Positions 47,231 to 58,834 are shown, numbered from the stretch's first letter. The stretch: 64,000 bases of DNA from Euphorbia lathyris (GCF_963576675.1 NC_088910.1:30754531-30818530); one strand, 5' to 3'. The notes: generated by a model not told the origin, from the sequence alone. Program-made: numbers and translations.

Positions 47231-48074
47231 AGTGACCACACCGTCTCCACCGGGTTCCCCTTCTCAATAATAGGTTTTATCTTATCTTTTCTCCACTCAT
47301 TTATCTTTTATGTTATGTTTTTTTTTATTACGTTTATTACAATTTCAATTTCTATTTCTGTTGGATAAAATCCATTTCATATTTCTATATTTCGTACAAT
47401 TTTGCTTTATTTCGTACAATTTTTCGTATTTTATCAATTTTTGCACCAATGAGGACATGGTCCAATTTAGGTGTGGGAGGAGATATTGCATATATCATTT
47501 TATTTTTAGTACAAATAATTTTTATGCAACGAATAAATAATTTTTAAATGCAACACTTGTTTTATGCAAATGCAACATATATTGCAACACAATGTATTTA
47601 ACACTATTTTTATTAACTTAACATTTTCATATGTTTATAAATTACTCATAAGTTAATATGATTATTTTTAGGATATCATTATCGTTAGAAATAATATTTC
47701 TATATGGGCAATATTATTTTTCAAATTTATCATAAATCTCCGATACGATTTTAAGTAAAATTGTCTCGAGTAAATGTATTTAAGTAATTAAAAAAATTCT
47801 TTATTTTCAATCTCTATTTTATATCATGAAATTCATGATACAATAAATCTCATTTTAAATTTTCAATTAGGTTTATAGGCATTAAATTGAACTAACAATT
47901 TTAGCTCGGTTTGATTTCGTCTTACATTAACACCAATTGAAGTTTTTAAGGAAACTTTAGCCATAATACATGTTGAATTTTAAGTCAATATAGGATGAAT
48001 GTGCTATTTTTCTTTTTTCCAAGTTACAATTTTATAATTCATATTAATCAATCAATTAGTTGAATTCTTAACTT

Positions 48075-48350
48075 TTGGCCACGATTGAGACCAACCTTAT
48101 CACAATCGAGGTATGAAAGGGAATAAAATTAAGTACCGTTTACTTTTGGCCACGGTTGCGACCACCCTTATCACAATCGAGGTATGGAAGGAACGTTTAA
48201 AAAAAAAATTAATTATAAGCGTGTATAAGTTTAAAGTAACGATTGCGTCCACCCATGGCATGGTCGGTACCTCTTAAGCAAACACTAAGCAATAAAATAC
48301 GTATAAAGTTACGATCAATACCACCCTTATCTCGGGCGTAACTAAGCAAT
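48075..48350 (+). repeat. Diverged ~85-bp tandem repeats near the Athila 3' end
   Basis: Three to four copies of a unit containing TTTTGGCCACGATTGAGACC / CACCCTTATCACAATCGAGG. The first two, at about 48075 and 48145, are closest; later ones (48240 and 48310) are eroded. They precede the polypurine tract. Confidence 0.7.
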
Positions 48351-48690
48351 AATTAACCCAAGTACTTATTTAAAATAATATATCTCATATATTAGTTTAG
48401 GTTTGGGAAAGGAAATTTTGTGCTTTGAAATGCCTTGAGACAAAAGACTCAATAACATGCGTGCTTACATTGTCCCGAATGCTTCAATTCCAAATTGGAA
48501 ATACAAGACGAGTGATATATCGTATATTGTACTAAGTTAGTTTGATATTTTGCGTATAAATTTGCCATGCGAAGTTAGTCTTTTCGGCTTAACTAATTTA
48601 AAAGATAATACAAAGATATATGTTTTATTTTCATAACGAGATTAGTTAGAGAATAAATTCAGTGAAATTTTGCTCGGGACTAGCAAAAGA

Positions 48691-48705
48691 TTAAATGGGG
48701 AGATT
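48691..48705 (+). other. Polypurine tract of the Athila-like element
   Basis: TTAAATGGGGAGATT directly before the LTR start TGTTAAGCCC. Confidence 0.75.
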
Positions 48706-50196
48706 TGTTAAGCCCAAAATATACCTAATATATCATCAATAATTACATCAATATTGCTACGAATTTATGATATTTATAACTATTTAGAAAGCTTTTACTC
48801 TCGAATATGTTTCTTTCATGCAAGGTACATAAATATTTGGTAAAATCCAAATAGGAGTAAAAAGAGCTCAAAAATAGAAGAAAATCCCTACAAAAGGAGT
48901 CGAAGACGACGAAAATTAATAACGCCAAGTCGAGGACACGAACGAGAGCGAAGAAGTGAAAAATGCTCTGTGCCGCGACCGCGGCCCCCACTATTCACGG
49001 TCGCGACACGCGTCCCTCAGCCTCTCCTTCCCTTCGTCTGAAGTACAATTGATGCTCCCCCATTCTCGGCAGAGAATTTCCATTCTCGATAAGAGCAGAA
49101 ATTCTGCCAAGTACAATAAACACATGTTTAAAATCCAAGAAACGCGTTCGTTCGGGTGGATAAAGACGTCCTTTCGCAACGGACACGATCCTTCACAACG
49201 GACACGACACTTCAATCATGACTCTTCAACATCTATAAATAAAGAGTTGATTTGAGAGTTGAAATAATAATGAGAGAGTTAGAAGAGAAGATTAGTGCAG
49301 AGTTTATGCAGAAACTCTGACTCAGAAATGAGTCAGAGATTAGATTTCATTTTTGTTCAAAGCAATATGCTGTACACACATTGTTTATTCAATAATAACA
49401 AGTTTAGTAGCGTTTAGTCATTCTTCCAGTTTAGTTTTCATTTTGGTAGTAGACCGACCCAGTCTCTATTACGAAGATTCAACGAGAAGATTGAGTAGAG
49501 GATCCGCCCCTGAGCCTGACAAACTCTAACGAAACCCAAGGAAAGGATTGATCAACCCATTCACTTGCAAGTCGTCGAATGTTTCCATGCTCCATGTTCT
49601 CTGTAAACTTGTATCAATTTATATTTCATCTAATAAAGTCCGTTCTATTGGATAGATTTTTATGCAGCACTTATGGTAACCAATCCACTAAAGTGACTGC
49701 TGGTGTTTTCATTAAAACGTAGTTTAATTCAAAATCTTTACAAGGAAACTTTGTTGAACACTTAGGCAAATTATTATCTCGGTAGAGTTTTAATTTGGTT
49801 AAGGGCAATTATCCCGGATAAGGGTTTTGTCGCGTTCAAAGCCAATTAATTAGAGGTTCCGTCATTTATTTCATCTTTATAATTCGTACAAAGTTTAAAG
49901 TTGTTTTCTTTGCTTAATGCAAACGAATATACTTGTTTACTTTTAAAAAGTACTAAACGTTCCTATCTTGCAAATTCATTCTTAAATCAGAATATTTTCT
50001 AACATTTTCATACTCTAATCTAATTCTCATTCTAGCAATTTCAAAACCAAAACCGATTAAACGATTTTTCCATATTATAAACCTTAAAGTAAATTTAACC
50101 GATTGTAAATAAGTTTTGTTAAAAAACGTTCCCTGTGGGATCGATATCTTTTATTACTACAAGCGTATACCGTGCACTTGCGGAAATCGCTCAACA
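48706..50196 (+). repeat. 3' LTR of the Athila-like element
   Basis: 1491 bp, TGTTAAGCCC ... GCTCAACA. It contains the palindromic module CCGCGACCGCGG ... CGGTCGCGACACG (48973-49011) and CCATTCTCGGCAGAGAATTT (49060-49079), both of which also occur in the internal region. The probable target flank after it is TCGAG. Confidence 0.8.
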
Positions 50197-50984
50197 TCGA
50201 GCTTTGCAAAAACTGGGTTAAGTAACAAACCAAGTGATGGTTTGCAAAAATTGGGTTAGGACGAAAGAAAAATCTACAAACTACAAAAATATAGGCTCAA
50301 AGGGGCTTTCTAGAGTGGATGAAAAAGAGAAAATAAGGTAAGGAAAAGGGTTAAAATGAGGGTGATTTCATCGTCTACCATCTCAAATGATTGCATGTAG
50401 GTTCAACACAGTATTAGGTGCAAAATCTGTAATCTTTCCACAAGTCAAAGCATTCACACAAAAATGTCAAGAAAAAGAGCTTTTTGATGTCCGCTCTTGG
50501 GCTCAAATTCAACTCACAATTCTTTGGGTTTCAATTTTGTGTTTACTAGTTCTCCCCAAACTCAAGTTTAATATCACATGCCTTCAATTCTTAAGTTATC
50601 TACCTAAGTAATGATTTTAGCATTTCTTCAAAAGTAGGGTCTAAATGCAAACTTTAGCTCATGCTTTTACAGATACAAGGATTGTGTCCTACACCTAAAC
50701 TAGTTGTCATGCAATCTTAGATTCGGTTCTCAGTCCTCAAGGACAAATAACGAAGTTTAGATTCGAAGGAGGTTCACGGTTTTAGGTCCTAAACATGCAA
50801 AACCTAAATGAAACCCGAAAAACGCAAAACTAAACTAGACACGACGCAACAAAAATTTAAAAATTATACAATTTTTGTAAGTTTGTCTACCCCTCCTCCT
50901 CACACTAAAAATATGCAATAAGTTCCAACATTGCATCACAAACCATAAAGTACAAGTGCAAAAAGTTAGGGTAGAGAAGACAAC

Positions 50985-52193
50985 TTACTGGTCGGCCGGG
51001 GGGTATGGCCAAGGCATGTTGTAGCGTTCGCAGTAGTCTGCCGCTACGTATTCAAGACCCGAAAGCCTTCGGTCCATATTCTGCTCAAAGTTAGTGAACC
51101 GTTGGTCCATCTGTTGAACAGTGTTAAGGGTCCGTAGGTTAAGATCTCTCATTTCTGCCATCATGGTGTTAATGGCTTGGAATTGGGCCTCCGTCCCCGG
51201 CGCTTGGTTTTCCATTTGGTCTCCTGCTGTGGCAGTTCCTTCTTCCTCAGATTCTCCCTGTTCTTCTTCTCCCTCTCCATGTTGTGGTGGGTTTCGTGCT
51301 TTTTTCCGCACCTTTCTACTAGAGCTTGCTCCTCTAGATGAGTTCCTGTTTAAAACTGAATGGAAAGTAGATCTCCCCATAAATGTGGAGTTAAGCAAAA
51401 TTGGGTAGAAACCAACTTCCTGAATGTCCAAATCTTTGAATTGGTTATCAAGGAAGTTGGTAACCAAATGTCCAAGGCCAACGAACCCGCGTTTTTTACT
51501 TGTTTGGCTTGAAAAGCCTTCAAAGATGGCTTTGATATTATCAACGGGTTTATGGTTGGCCACGCACCACAGTATGAGCAATTCTGTCTTTGAGATCTTA
51601 TTGCTCTCATTTTTGCCTAACAAGTTGTGAGCCACAAACTTGTGTACAAGGTTTAACAATGGGTCTAAGAGGTGGACTGGGCTAGCAGTGCGGGAGTCAA
51701 ATTCTGATAAGCCTGTTAATTGTTCCAAAGCTTTATCTTTTGTCATGGGTTCCTCAAAACCCGAGACTTCCTCTAGATGGTTATAGACTCCCATCAAAGC
51801 TGCTAACGTAGTGTCACTGAGATGATAGGGTCTACCGTTCAGTCTGAAAGAATGCTTACCACACCCCGCAGGCAGCTCCTTTTTCAAGGTGGTCAGAAAT
51901 TCTTCAGTGAAGTTGTAATACACTAGGGTCCTTTTTGTGGCCAGTCTATGCCAACCGTGGAATTTTAGGATTTCATTGAAATCCTTTTCCAGACCTATAG
52001 ATGCTAGATATTTCTGGTCAACAATGATTATAGTGGCAAGTTCTTGCCTAGAAAACCAATGATACAACAGCCCCTCTCCCTCATCGACCAGTCCAAAAGG
52101 TGGGTTATACTTAGCTTGCAGGGCGTCGCTGAATTCAATGTCAGAGTCGGCTTTATTGTCAACCGTGATCTTGGCCTTGCCTTTCCTTCCCAT
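50985..52193 (-). CDS. ATHILA-type ORF protein (retroelement accessory protein), intact, 402 residues
   Basis: I use the ATG at 52193 (MGRKGKAKITVDNK). A longer reading to 52214 would need a TTG start. The frame is uninterrupted to 50985. Recognisable parts are FHGWHRLATKRTLVYYNFTE, LNGRPYHLSDTTLAALMGVY and LLILWCVANHKPVD, which follow the pattern of the ATHILA ORF-1 family found in Athila/Calypso-like elements. After residue 290 comes a basic SRGASSSRKVRKKARN patch, an acidic Glu/Gly stretch, and a helical Met/Gln-rich tail. No membrane segment is obvious, which argues against an envelope role for this copy. Its persistence intact while gag is broken is notable. The function is not established. 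Confidence 0.7.
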   Translation of the reverse strand: MGRKGKAKITVDNKADSDIEFSDALQAKYNPPFGLVDEGEGLLYHWFSRQELATIIIVDQKYLASIGLEKDFNEILKFHGWHRLATKRTLVYYNFTEEFLTTLKKELPAGCGKHSFRLNGRPYHLSDTTLAALMGVYNHLEEVSGFEEPMTKDKALEQLTGLSEFDSRTASPVHLLDPLLNLVHKFVAHNLLGKNESNKISKTELLILWCVANHKPVDNIKAIFEGFSSQTSKKRGFVGLGHLVTNFLDNQFKDLDIQEVGFYPILLNSTFMGRSTFHSVLNRNSSRGASSSRKVRKKARNPPQHGEGEEEQGESEEEGTATAGDQMENQAPGTEAQFQAINTMMAEMRDLNLRTLNTVQQMDQRFTNFEQNMDRRLSGLEYVAADYCERYNMPWPYPPADQ

Positions 52194-52875
52194 AGTGCCT
52201 GAGAGATAGACCAAACAGACTAGTTAGAATTTCTTCACAAACATAAACATAAACCCCCAAACAACCAACAATTAGGCATAAACCATAGTTTAGAAGCTTA
52301 GGGACCAAAACCATGAGCTTTCAGTCCCTAAGTAATTTACCCGTAATTCCAAATTCGTGCAAAATCAACGATGCCCAGTGACCAAAATGTGTTAAGAATG
52401 TGATGTAGAATTCCATTGGCAAGTTTTCAACTATAAACTGAATAGTTGGATTTTGAGCTAAAATGGAGATTTTACCCAAATTGAGCAATTTCTCCAAATA
52501 TTCACAAATTAAGAACAAAAATCATATTCAAACCACATGTTGATCATAATGTAACTATATATTACAAGAATATCAAGAATTAAAAGCAAATAAAAGGTTA
52601 TTTGAGAAAAAAGATAAAAAAACCCAAAACTTAGGTTTATCCCAAATCTTAAAAATTAACATCCTAAACTAAAATCTAAACCTAGAAACATGTTAGAAAT
52701 AAAAAATAGGTAAGAATGCATACCTTAGTTGTTGAATTCGGGTTAGTATGGAGGATTTGGGGTTTAGGTTTGTGAAAAAGAAAAAAAGAGAGAAGGAAAG
52801 AAAGAAGAGAATAAAAAGAAAGAAAGAAAGAAGAAGGTAAGGAAGGGGATGATGAGTCACCCCTATCCTTATCTT

Positions 52876-52882
<7 letters not shown>

Positions 52883-52928
<46 letters not shown>

Positions 52929-53044
52929 TTAGTTCGAGATTAAAAATCCCGAACAGCCCGTGTCGGCCGAGCAGCTGGCTCAGTCGACCAGCTCGGCGAG
53001 CAGGGCGTCAGTGCCCTGCTCGCCCGAGCTGGGGCGATTTTTTT

Positions 53045-53098
<54 letters not shown>
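52883..53098. repeat. GC-rich palindromic module flanked by two (TA)n tracts
   Basis: (TA)n at about 52883-52924 and 53048-53098 enclose 110 bases. Inside are CGGCCGAGCAGCTGGCTCAG, CAGCTCGGCGAGCAGGGCG and GCCCTGCTCGCCCGAGCTGG, which can pair as a long hairpin. The same CTCGGCGAGCAGG / CCTGCTCGCC words recur in this family's LTRs (56340-56420 and 56905-57000). Confidence 0.9.
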
Positions 53099-53108
<10 letters not shown>

Positions 53109-53256
53109 TATGAGGTTCAAAACTTGACAATGTAATAAAAATGCGAATTAAAAACTAACAACCAAATTTAACCAAAACAAAAAGAAAAGAAAATTGCAGA
53201 AATAATTGTTCAAGCTTTGAATTTAAACCGAGGAGAACTCGATTTCTCCCCCTTAC

Positions 53257-54685
53257 TCAATCCTTTCTCAGGATCTTTGGATTCTTCTCCGTTGTGCTTG
53301 GGAGAGAACCCTGTGGCCTTTCCTGCCTGTCCCTATTGATCTGGGCTACCTGATTGCTCAGATCCTTGCAGAAAGCTTCATTGTTGGCAAGCCTAGCCGA
53401 GATCTCCTTCAAGAGAGTGATCACCTTGTCAGATTCCTTAGGAGGTTACGTTGGCACTTGATTTTGCTGTTGATATGGGGCATGCCAAGCCCCCGCTCTC
53501 TATGTTCCTGAACAAAACCGCTGGGAGGTCGAAGCACATTCTGATTTGAATTCCCGTAAGATAGGTTCGGGTGCTGAGGCCTCCTATAGTTGTTGTTGTT
53601 GTTGTAGGAGTTGTGGTTGTAGTTGTTATAGTTCTGGTTGTACCTCGGTTGCCCCCCAACATAGTTGACCATCTCCACCCCATCTCCAGATAAAGGGCTC
53701 CCTGCCTGACAGTCCTTTCCATAGTGGTCGCCGCCACAGTGCACACAGGTGGGAGGTTGGATGAATTTTGCCAATAGGACGTCCATCTTCCTACTTAAAT
53801 CCGCAACACCTGGATTTTGTTCTTGTTCTTCCACAGCAAACACCTGCTGCCTTGTGGGGCCAGCGATTTCTCCTCTTGCCACTGCACGCTCTTCCTAGCC
53901 AGCTCGTTAATCATGTCATACGCCTCTGTTGCTGTCTTCCTGAACAAATCTCCACCCGCTGCGGAGTCTACAATAGCCATGTTGGTGGGTGTCAATCAGT
54001 GATAGAAGACGCTCACCAATTGATGTTTGGATATGTCATGATGCGGGCACATGCGCAACATTTTTCTAAATCGGGTCCAAGATGTGTGGAGTGCTTCGTG
54101 CTCGGGTTGGTGGAAGGATGTGATCTCACCCCTGAGCATTGCTGTCTTCGAGGGGGGAAAGTAGTAGGACAAGAATTCCTTTTCCAATCCTGCCCAAGTC
54201 GTGATTGATCCGGGCTCCAGTGTTCTTAGCCATTCCAAAGCTTGCCCAGTTAGAGAAAATGGGAACAACTTCAGTCTAGCAGCATCTTGGGGAACCCCAT
54301 TTGTTCTCGTAGTTGCGCACATTAGGAAGCGATCCAGATGATCATTCGGGCTCTCATGTGCTTCCCCTCCAAACAATCCGGTCTGTTGAATCAAGTGGAT
54401 TATACCGGACTTGATTTCGTATGTATTGGCTGGAATATTCGGAGCGGCAATGATGGACAAATGCTGGTGTCGGTGTGGTGCCAGGATCTCACTCATCAGA
54501 CGAGTGTCAGTTTCTGGTCCGGTGTTCTCAGTGTTCCGTTCATTGTTCCGTTCATTGTCAGTCATTTTGATAGGCTCGATGATCTCGTCTTGCTTCAGTT
54601 TTCCAATCTGTTTGCTCCTGCGAAGAGTACGTTCAAGTTCAGGGTTAAGAGGGACACACGGTATTCTCGCTGATCTTGTAGGCAT
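53257..54685 (-). pseudogene. Athila-like gag, broken
   Basis: It starts MPTRSARIPCVPLNPELE at 54685. The capsid region has HLDRFLMCATTRTNGVPQDA, LKLFPFSLTGQALEWLRTLE, TWAGLEKEFLSYYFPPSKT and EALHTSWTRFRKMLRMCPHH, the classic plant Retrotrans_gag signature. Further on are the knuckle CVHCGGDHYGKDC, an Asn/Tyr-rich tract, and a C-terminal coiled-coil part (about 53260-53415). A TGA at 53996-53998 in frame and a frameshift near 53870 disable it. The protein would have formed particles. Confidence 0.88.
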
Positions 54686-54829
54686 ATGCTGAGAAGAAAT
54701 AAATACAAGAAATAAATGAAAGCAGAAATTTTTCCTATGAAAGAAAATTATACACATCATACAAGATCACACAGTTTTATACAAGTATTCTTATTGGTTT
54801 ATATCGACAGATATAGATTGGTGTACATG

Positions 54830-55165
54830 GTACAAACTAGTAGAGATAAACAAGTATGTATAAGTATGAATCGGAATATGAACAAATATAAGTATAAGAA
54901 TGAACAAGTATAAAAGGTATAAACAAGCACAGACAGACAAGTATAGATGAATTTAACAAGTATAAATATATGTTTGTATAAACAAGTATAAATAAGAATA
55001 GGTATAAACAATTACGCATGTTATGAGAAAACACGGTAGATATAAACAAGTATAGGAAGGTCATATATACTTTAGGTATAAACGAATAAACAAGTATTTG
55101 TATATGCAAGTATGAATATAAACAAGTATATAAACAATTATATAAACAAGTATAAATGATATAAA
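54830..55165 (+). repeat. Degenerate AACAAGTATAAA minisatellite in the Athila leader
   Basis: ATAAACAAGTATA-like words recur at 8-30 base spacing about fifteen times between the primer site and gag, giving a purine-rich, AT-rich array without a fixed period. Confidence 0.75.
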
Positions 55166-55235
55166 CAAAGGATATTTACAATGAATGCCTAAACTAACAA
55201 ATCGACCTTTGGTTCGATATTGCGGAAGAAATAAA

Positions 55236-55253
55236 TCCCCGGTAATGGCGCCA
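55236..55253 (-). other. Athila-type primer-binding site
   Basis: On the minus strand TGGCGCCATTACCGGGGA follows the LTR end CGCGTCA and the link AGTTTT, the same arrangement as at 42831-42855. Confidence 0.85.
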
Positions 55254-55259
55254 AAAACT

Positions 55260-56834
55260 TGACGCGGCCTTCCGCGGTTGTGGAGGAAGGCCGATCTTAG
55301 GGATAAGTGTACCCCGTCGTTATCAAGTAATAAATCTGGAAAGTCCAGGTATCGAATCCATAGGACTTATTTACCACAAGTATCGAATTACTTGGTCTCA
55401 GGTGTTATCTAGGCTCTGGGGGTTTTGAGTTGGTTTTTCTTAAGTTAATCTACTCCTAGGTTGAATTATACTACTCCTAGCTAAGTTATCTGATTCTAAT
55501 TAAGTTATTCTACGCCTAATTAAGTTAAACTACTCCTAGGTGATCTTTCACTAATGCAATTACCCGAAGGAACATGGTATGAACGATGATAATGAGATTA
55601 GGTTATTAGGTCTATTGATTAAAAACCTAATCTAAGTCACTTGTATTCAAGGCGATTAACCCTACTTACCCTCCTGAAGTTCCTAGTGTGTGATTCCCTT
55701 GTAAGGCCGAAACTAGGTCTAAGGCTCAGCAATTTGGGCTTAATCAACTAAGAGGTCGTCAATCTCCTAGGCTCTGACTAGGTCAGATTCAGCTCACAAT
55801 ATGTGCCTACTAGATTTTGGGGCTTTTGAATGAGTTAAACCAATTGAATAAAGCGTAAGACAAAGATTAAACAAATAAGCATAGAACAGAATAAGAGCTA
55901 AAATATTATTAAAGATGAAGAATAATATCACAGGATACAATTAGCCTAGGATTCATAGACTGTATCAAAGAGTACAAACAAGGAAAGGTAAAAGGAGATA
56001 CGAAAATCCCTTTCAAGGAACCTGTCTACTCTGCAGCCGGCTTCCTAGGTCTTAAGGACGGACCTTGAATATTCCTCGAAGAACAGCTTTGAAGGAGCTT
56101 CAATGGAGGTTGAAGAAGATGGAGGAGATGGAGAGGAATTTCAAGGGGAAAGCTAAAGTAATTTACAATTAATGAAAGATATCTAATTTACATTGGAAAA
56201 ATCCTATTTATAGACGCGGTTCGGGCCCTTTTCTTGACCTATTTCATATCCTTATGCAGGTGGGAAGTCGTGGGATCGGTCGTGGAGTCGTGGGGGCGAA
56301 ATTGGTCTTTTTGACCAATTCCCGCAGGTCTGCTCGGCGAGCAGGCTCCCTGCTCGCCCGAGGGTCTGCTCGGCGAGCTCGCCTACAAAGGCTCGCCGCG
56401 AGCTGGCCTAAATAGGCCAGTTCGTCGAGCAGTCTTTCCCGGCACGGCTTTGCGCGGTCGCTGAATGCCAAAAGTGTGTTTTTTCGCCCGAACTTATCCC
56501 TGCGCATGCACAAAAACTCCAGATAGCATTAGTCCAAAGGCTAAATTGACCCGCCAATCGCTTATTTTGAGCAAACGCTTCGTTTGGTGAGACTTTTGAC
56601 GGATCAATTAGCTTCAAAAGATAACGGAATTATAATATGCATGCCATTTTGGCCGTATTTGCCTAAATTGATCATAAAACGGGCCTAAACAACGAAAAGT
56701 AAATAAAACATTTCCAATTTCTAACTAACTCACACAAAAGCATTTAAATGCGAGAATTGCTCGCTTATTAACTAAATAACGCTAAAAACCGTCCTAAAAC
56801 CGTACCCAAAGATAGGGGTTTTTGACTCCTATCA
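55260..56834 (-). repeat. 5' LTR of the pol-less Athila-like element
   Basis: 1575 bp. It reads TGACGCGGCC at 55260 and ends GACTCCTATCA at 56834. The middle carries CTGCTCGGCGAGCAGG and related GC-rich inverted words. A partial second copy follows directly after 56834. Confidence 0.8.
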
Positions 56835-57639
56835 AACCTCCTCGTGGGACCGGTTGTGGAGTCGTGGGGGCGGAATTGGTCTTTTTGACCAATTCCCGCA
56901 GGTCTACTCGCCGAGCAGGGCGAGCTGCTCGGCGAGCAGGCACTGCTCGTCGCGAGCAGGCTCCCTGCTCGCCCGAGCTGGCATAGCCAGCTCGGCGAGT
57001 AGTCTTGCCCGGCACGCCTCTGCGCGGTCGTTGAATGCCAAAAGTGTGTTTTTTCGCCCAAACTTATCCCTGCGCATGCACAAAAACTCCAGATAGCATT
57101 AGTCCAAAGGCTAAATTGATCCGCCAATCGCTTATTTTGAGCAAACGCTTCGTTTGGTGCGACTTTTGACGGATCAATTAGCTTCAAAAGATAACGGAAT
57201 TATAATATAAATGCCATTTTGGCCGTGTCGCTACCGGATTTTCCGGACGCGGGCGCCGGAGGCTAAAAATCTGGTTAATAGTTTTTCCTAATTAAAACTA
57301 TTTTTTAGAGTCGCCACCAATCAGAATTAAGGCGTGATTGGACACCGGAAAGGGTTTAATTTTTAATGGATAAGGGGGTCTGCGAAATAGAGATTTTAGG
57401 TTCGTTTATCGGTTACGTGTAGGGAAGAAAAACTGGATTAATCACCCTACCCCGCCCAAATATTGGTACTAAAAGACGTGATTTTTTTTTGTGCTAAACT
57501 TATTTGATTTATCTTGGTCTATTTGTACTTCTATAATGTATTAGAGACGTATAATTTTGTTACATAACTAATGTCGTAGGTATTTAGCATTTTATTTAAT
57601 GTAAGGTCATTAATTGTATCCTTTTAATTTCAATAATTT

Positions 57640-58420
57640 GAGTAATGTGCAATTCACATCTCTATAACATAGAACTGTGAATTCACGCATTTAATTTTAT
57701 GTAACTTGGTAACGGTTAACTCATATTCCTATAACATAGAATTATGAATTAATTCGTTCGGTTTCTATTTTTTAGTAACGTTTAATTCATATTTTCTATG
57801 ACATAGAGCTATGAATTAATTCGTTTGTTTTTTTTGTTAACCCGGCGACGTTTTAATTCATATTTTTACTATATAGAACTACGAGCTATCTCGTCCCCCT
57901 TTTTTTTTTGTAACGGTCAATTCCTATTTCCATAACATAGAGCTAAGAATTAACTCGTTCATTTCGTTTATTCATTAATGATTAATTCACATTTCTATAA
58001 CATAGAGCTGTGAATCAATTCGTTCGGCTTTGTTACTTATTAACGGTTAATTCACCTTTCTATAACATAGAGCTGTGAATTAATTCATTCGACTTTTGTT
58101 TATCTATTAACCGTTAATTCATATTTCTATAACATAGAGCTATGAATTAATTCGCCCGGCCTTGTTTACTTATCAACGGTTAATTCATATTTCTATAACA
58201 TAGAGCTATGAATTAATTCGTCCGGCTTTGTTTATTTATGATTTTTTTTATACCCTTACAATGCGAACATATAAATTGAACGGTTCTGCGTTAATTAGGC
58301 TTTATTTTTTTTATCGTTTTTATACCTCTATGACATGGGTGGTATGAATCGATTCGTCCTAATTTCGTTAGCTTGTACGCGTTTGATATATATCCCTATG
58401 ACATAGGGCTATAAATCAAG
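57640..58420 (+). repeat. Tandem array of ~65-bp palindromic units in the solo LTR
   Basis: About eleven units each contain TTAATTCATATTTCTATAAC, ATAGAGCTATGAATTAATTC and a GTTCGGCTTTGTTTA spacer. AATTCATA and TATGAATT pair within every unit. Units near 58100-58220 are nearly identical, while outer ones decay. Confidence 0.9.
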
Positions 58421-58813
58421 TCGTTTATTTTTTCCATAAAAGAAAAGGGTCGAATTAGCCTAAACCCCCTGAATCAAAATGGTTTAATACGATAAAATAT
58501 TTTTTTTCTACGAAGATTCGGTCTGAACCAAACGAAGTCCGGGCGGACTAAATGGACGAAATTTTAATGAAAAAGAGGATTTGCTTTATGTAATGATTGT
58601 AGATTAACTTGGAATATAAATCCTAATTGATGTAAAAGAGTAAACTAACTGGTTGAGAGTTTAGTAAAAAAAAAACAGAAACACAAATTCTAATTAATAT
58701 AAACAGTAGAGCTCATTTATTGAGAGTTCAAATTAAACAAAATAAAGTACCCAGGCACTGTCTAAAAAGACTTTTCTTAATTAAATCACAATTTAGTTAA
58801 ATTACCATTAAGA

Positions 58814-58834
58814 GGGGGGGGGGGGGGGGGGGGG
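58814..58834 (+). repeat. Poly-G run (G21)
   Basis: Twenty-one consecutive G bases, preceded by AAGA and followed by TTAG, in an otherwise AT-rich LTR. Confidence 0.9.

Larger units (their letters stand above)
42801..50196 (+). mobile_element. Athila-like Ty3/gypsy element, non-coding or heavily decayed, 5' LTR lost
   Basis: 31 bases matching the 3' LTR end with one mismatch (TATACCGTGCACTTGCG ... CTCAACA, 42801-42831) are followed by AGTTT and the primer-binding site TGGCGCCGTTGCCGGGGAA typical of Athila. A full 3' LTR closes the element at 48706-50196. Between them no complete gag or pol can be read. Two short frames open like gag N-termini (44503-44646 and 46355-46420), and phrases such as GAGGACATGGTCCAATTTAG (near 47452) are typical of Athila untranslated regions. 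It is an inactive derivative. Confidence 0.75.
50197..56834 (-). mobile_element. Athila-like element lacking pol, minus strand
   Basis: On the minus strand: 5' LTR (55260-56834), primer site (55236-55253), long leader with a repeat array, gag (broken), a TA-flanked GC-rich palindrome, then an intact ATHILA-type ORF. No protease, reverse transcriptase or integrase is present in the ~1 kb between gag and the ORF. It is therefore a deletion derivative that would have depended on a complete relative. Its 3' part was interrupted at 50197 by the plus-strand Athila element. Confidence 0.75.

Noticed and set aside
56794..57187. Cys/Arg/Ser-rich open frames in the Athila LTRs
   Set aside because: They read through the GC-rich palindromic words and are duplicated with the LTRs. 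No start, family or codon signal.
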